64,000 bases of DNA from positions 2,232,001-2,296,000 of the forward strand of contig WMCF01000026.1 in assembly GCA_009792885.1 (NCBI GenBank). The letters are read 5' to 3'. The notes beneath the pieces were generated by a model, which was given only the letters and a program-made list of their open reading frames with translations, did not search any database and was not told where the DNA came from. The position numbers were made by a program, and so were the translations under genes. Positions 60,101 through 64,000 of this stretch are shown here, one piece after another (within the stretch, counting starts at the first letter, position 1; every line of letters starts with the position of its first letter). Source of the DNA: Eremophila alpestris peregrina (taxonomy: Eukaryota; Chordata; Aves; Passeriformes; Alaudidae).

Positions 60101-61456
60101 ATTGACATAATGTGACAATTTTTTTCCTAGAAACTGAGTTACTAGCAGAGGAAAAAAAGAGTCAAGAAAGACCATCTGTATCCCTTTTAGTACTCTTGAT
60201 GTACAAAATTTTATTTCCTTGGAAACTTGTATTTTCACAGGTAGAAGTGTCTCATGGGTTTTGACTAGGTTTCTGTATGGAAAGTTTGTGGGGTTTTGGG
60301 TGGTTTTGTTTGAGTTTTTCTGATCCAAGGTGAAGTGTGAAGGGAAGCACTGTGTATGAACCCATGTTACTTGCCAGTGAACAGTAAGAATCAGGCTATG
60401 ATCCAGCATGAGAGAATCTATTTAAAAATAAAATCAGTAATATATGAAGTAAGAGGCTTGAATGGGGGATTGTTTGGCTCTTTGTGAGCCATTTTTCTAC
60501 CTTTGAGTGTAATACCTGTTTATACTCACACTGTGTGGCATGATAGACTGGCATGGTAATGAGAAACTTTATAGCAGATTCTTGTCCTTGTTTTTTTCCT
60601 CTGGAAACTGGAGTAATAGAGACACTTTCTTGGCAATCTTGTTTGTTGCAAAGTGGCTTATCAATGTGGCTACTTTGTCTTCCTTTCCAGAAGAGCAGAA
60701 GATGTTCTTTAGATTTAAAGTAGGGCCAAACATTTAAAATTAAAATGCATTTATCTGACATGTTCTGGCTCCTAAATACCCAGTGTACTTGCAGAAGTAC
60801 AAAGTCTATAGGAGTATATTACAGGAATATCTTTCCTCAGCTATATAGTGGATGTGGGCTGTTCAAAGATTGGTAAATGGATTGTCATAACAATTACGCA
60901 TGTGGTTGAGATTATATCAGCAGTGAGTTCTGTTATGTAACTCACACAGAAATTCCAGATGTCTGTTGGTAGGCAATGCTATCTAGTTTTAGCAGCTATG
61001 GTGATAGAAATGTCACTTTACAACACTGTGTACTCAGGATAAGAACTAGCACATTCCCCAGATATGTGCCTTGAACCTAAATTAAGACTTTTTCAGAAAT
61101 GATGACAAAATGAGTGCATAGGTTCACGAGACTTTTGAACACCACTGAAAAATGAAGATGTTTTCAGATTAACAAAAAAATCCTTATTTAAAGGAGGTTT
61201 CAAACTGCCAGTTTCAGAATATTCTTTTTCCGGATGGAAGCAGAATATGTGGGTTTTTAGTAGCATAGAAGACAGAATTTAGATAGAAACATTTATATGC
61301 AAATCTTTTTTTTGGGGGAATAGAATTTATTGCATTAAATTATGTCTGTATGAAAATAATGACAACAGCACTAGAATGATCATGACTGACTAGCAAGAAC
61401 ACCTACCACCCTGCTGCCATGTGAAGACTGTGACATTTTGTTGTTACTGGCTTTTA

Positions 61457-61487
61457 TTTTTTTGTTTGTTTAGTTTGTTTGTTTTTC
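61457..61487. repeat. (GTTT)n microsatellite
   Basis: This is an imperfect TTTG/GTTT tetranucleotide run with one TAG interruption. Confidence 0.8.
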
Positions 61488-64000
61488 TGGGTTCTGCTCC
61501 TGTAACCTTTGATATGAAAGGAAACTGCCTGATGGCAGTGCAGGCTTGTTTTATTATTAGGCATAGTTCACAGAAGGCTGTAGAAATTAATGCACTAGTC
61601 TCTTATTTCTTCAAGTTATTGTTGTTCCCCAGCACAGTTTTTAAGAGAGAATTTTTCTAAACTTTTGTTTTCAGTGCAGACCCCTGTTCCCACTGTTTCA
61701 ACCAAATGCCAGCATGTTGCTAAAAAACAAAATGCAATTTGAAAGAACTGTCTTCATCTACTTCATAAAAAGTTTTAATATTAAGTTTTTGAACTGTTTT
61801 AATTCCTGCCAGCACAGAGTATATTAGTTTCTTTATTAAAACCATCCTTTTTTTCTTTCCCAGCAGCTACACTTACACTCTTAATAGCTGTAGAATAAAT
61901 TCATTTTTCCACAATTTGCAGGGTTTGTAATATTTTATCATTAGCAGCACCTTTTAACACTGGCTACTGTTGAAAAGGAGAAAAAAACAACTTTAAAAGC
62001 TAAACCCAACCAAACAAATACATGCCCAAAAGGCCAAACAAAAATGTATATATAGAACAATAAACCAATCAATGGAGGAAATTGTTGGCTTCCTATTGCT
62101 TGAATAGCATATTAAAAGACCAATAAAATTAGAGGTTTGGTGGTTGGCTACTTCTGGAGCTTTCCCAAGAGAATTTCAGGTTGATCTTGTTGCTATCCTT
62201 CTGAATTCTCTCAGCTACAGACAAATTTTATTTCCACAAAATCCAGTTATTTAGACTTCAGAAGGAACTGTTTTTTGTCATTAACTAGACAAAATTATTT
62301 ATCCCATTACCTATGTTGCTGGTACAGAAAGGAATATAGCCTGCTTTACTTCCCAAAGAAGTTATAAACACTGCATTAGCACATTTTTGAATGACTAATT
62401 CGTATGCTATAATGAACTGTAATTATTATTGTATGAGAGAGACTTATTATTTTATGATTGTATAATTAGGGCTATTTAAGAATATCTGACTCCCAAAACT
62501 AAAGACAGTTTCCTATGTGTAATTAACTGAAACATGTGGGCCATGTACAATGTAGACTAAATTTATATTGGCTTTCTTACGTGTGCTTGGATCTTGAAGT
62601 ACACAGGGTACTGGCTGATGCTGGAGGGGCCCTTTTGTGGGGTCCAGTCTCACACAGATTTCTCAGATCTGAGCATTCAGTGGGGTTGGGAACTGAGCCA
62701 CAGCCACCCCCTTTTATAGTAGGAACTATCTAAGAAATACCTTTGGTTTTTAAGAACTTTGAAGAAAGATGGCAAGTGTTTTTATTCCTGTGAACCATTG
62801 AATATGAAATTCAAACTCTGAAACAAAACAGCAAAATTGCAGTATGTTATAAAAAGCTAGCTGGATTGACTGAACACAGGAAACAAATTTATGTTTGCTG
62901 GACCTGAGTGGACCATTACATAAGCATTCAAAATTTATAAACAGTAACTAGAGAGACAAAGTACTAAAACTGCTCCTAGGGTGAGAGAAGGTTACATTAG
63001 ATGAGTTGTATTCTGATAATTAAAACTAATTGGTTGCAGAATTGCCACAAAACAAGGTCAAAACCAGTGGCTTGAAATGTAAAATGACAAAGCAGTACAG
63101 CAATAAGTAGTCATTCTCTGATGTAACAAGCAAACATGAAGGGCTAAGTCCAATAAAGTTGCTTAGCTCCTATCAGTAGATACTCTAAAAATTGCTTGTC
63201 CTCTAGAGATTCTTTTAATGCCACAGAGTTGACTGAAGATGCAGATAACTCCCTGGGTTCTGCTGTGGCAGAGGCTGACTCTGAAATGCTCCCAGCATGA
63301 GTAATGCTTCATTTTCTGCATGTGGAAGCTACAGATTCTTGTAGCCTTCAGGGAAAGCAGTTTCTGTAGGCAGATTTTTAGACACAAACACAAGCTGTGT
63401 CTTGCAAAAGTATCAGCACTTACTTCCTGGAAGCTTCCTTTAAACAAATGTTCTTGGCTTGACTATATCCAGGTTTAGATTCCTCCTTCTGCTCAGCTGA
63501 GTCTGATATAAGAATTATTGCTATGTGGGTCTGTAGCAGCCTACTGAAAATATTGTAAGTATACCCATGTTTTCTTGACAAGTTGCAAAGATTAGATTTC
63601 TTCGTATTGGGAAAATGTGAAGGACTTTCCCTGTACTTGTGATGAATATCCAAAATACTATAGAAGCAAGCTTTATTTTTTTGGGGGTGTTGCTTTTCAA
63701 TGTTTTGTTTCATCAAGCTTTTCAAAATTAATTGTTCAAAATCTAAAACACAAGCTAGAACTAAGACTTTTTCTCTCTTTTATCAGTTAGATCATGGTTT
63801 GCCAGATAACCCTTCCTCTGCACTGAGCACACTAATGCTAACATGAGGCTGAGAATACAAGAATTTTAGTCCAGGGCCCAAAGACACGTTACATTTGTCT
63901 AAATGTTGCATAGCTTGAGCCTTCTCCACTGAATAAAATATTATCCATACTGGATGGTTTGGATTCTCTTTCTGCAACAGAATTTGCGTTTCAGCTTTGA

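Larger units (their letters stand above)
58005..64000. other. Long unique non-coding stretch to the window end
   Basis: No gene or clear transposon is recognised. It contains the simple repeats listed separately. Open frames at 60020-60409 and 60396-60761 (minus) partly cross T/G-rich sequence and show no domains. The part at 62590-62720 is GC-richer but unassigned. Confidence 0.5.

Noticed and set aside
1..64000. CRISPR arrays, operons, ribosome binding sites, rRNA, mitochondrial insertions, internal gag/pol/env genes
   Set aside because: No spaced direct repeats, no prokaryotic gene organisation, and no recognisable rRNA, mitochondrial or proviral coding sequence by eye. The sequence is clearly vertebrate nuclear DNA.

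Overview
This window looks like bird nuclear DNA, most likely from a perching bird (passerine). It is AT-rich and CpG-poor, with no convincing protein-coding gene, rRNA or functional tRNA. The lineage call rests on the repeats. There are several CR1 LINE 3' ends with the avian tail (for example TTCCAACTCAGGGTATTCTGTGATTC at 9758-9783). There is a tRNA-Ile-headed, CR1-tailed SINE at 25231-25366 of the type known from songbirds as TguSINE1. Two solo LTRs, at 51429-51924 and 57402-58004, belong to one avian ERVL-like family. The species cannot be named from sequence alone.

Layout. 1-9477: unique AT-rich sequence with a 13-bp perfect hairpin (3351-3402), a consensus RFX X-box (3855-3868), an inverted-repeat cluster (5373-5415) and a possible exon (7055-7218). 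9478-11702: two CR1 copies in opposite orientations; the second keeps a broken piece of reverse-transcriptase reading frame. 11703-18130: unique sequence with a possible 22-nt microexon (13579-13600) and a G8-A-G8 tract (14938-14954). 18131-18650: a GC-richer, TATA-bearing block that resembles an LTR. 18651-35442: unique sequence broken by the SINE, two more CR1 pieces (27631-27925 and 35389-35442) and a SINE/CR1 tail (29740-29809). 35443-51428: unique sequence with a CTCF-like site (37729-37745), a small Kozak-started ORF (37927-38097), a perfect 10-bp hairpin (38962-38986) and a CpG-containing candidate enhancer (about 46770-47260). 51429-58004: the two solo LTRs in opposite orientation. 58005-64000: unique sequence with T/G-rich and A/C-rich simple repeats.

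The window is best read as intergenic DNA or the inside of one or more large introns. Both possible exons are on the + strand; if either is real, the host transcript runs left to right. Most open frames of 60-150 codons show no domain, family resemblance or start context, and I treat them as chance. The repeats are retrotransposition products: CR1 supplies the machinery, the SINE borrows the CR1 tail, and the LTRs are what remains after recombination removed the proviral interiors. I found no clearly new biological system. The items most worth checking are the possible exons, the unassigned LTR-like block, the candidate enhancer, and the hairpins.
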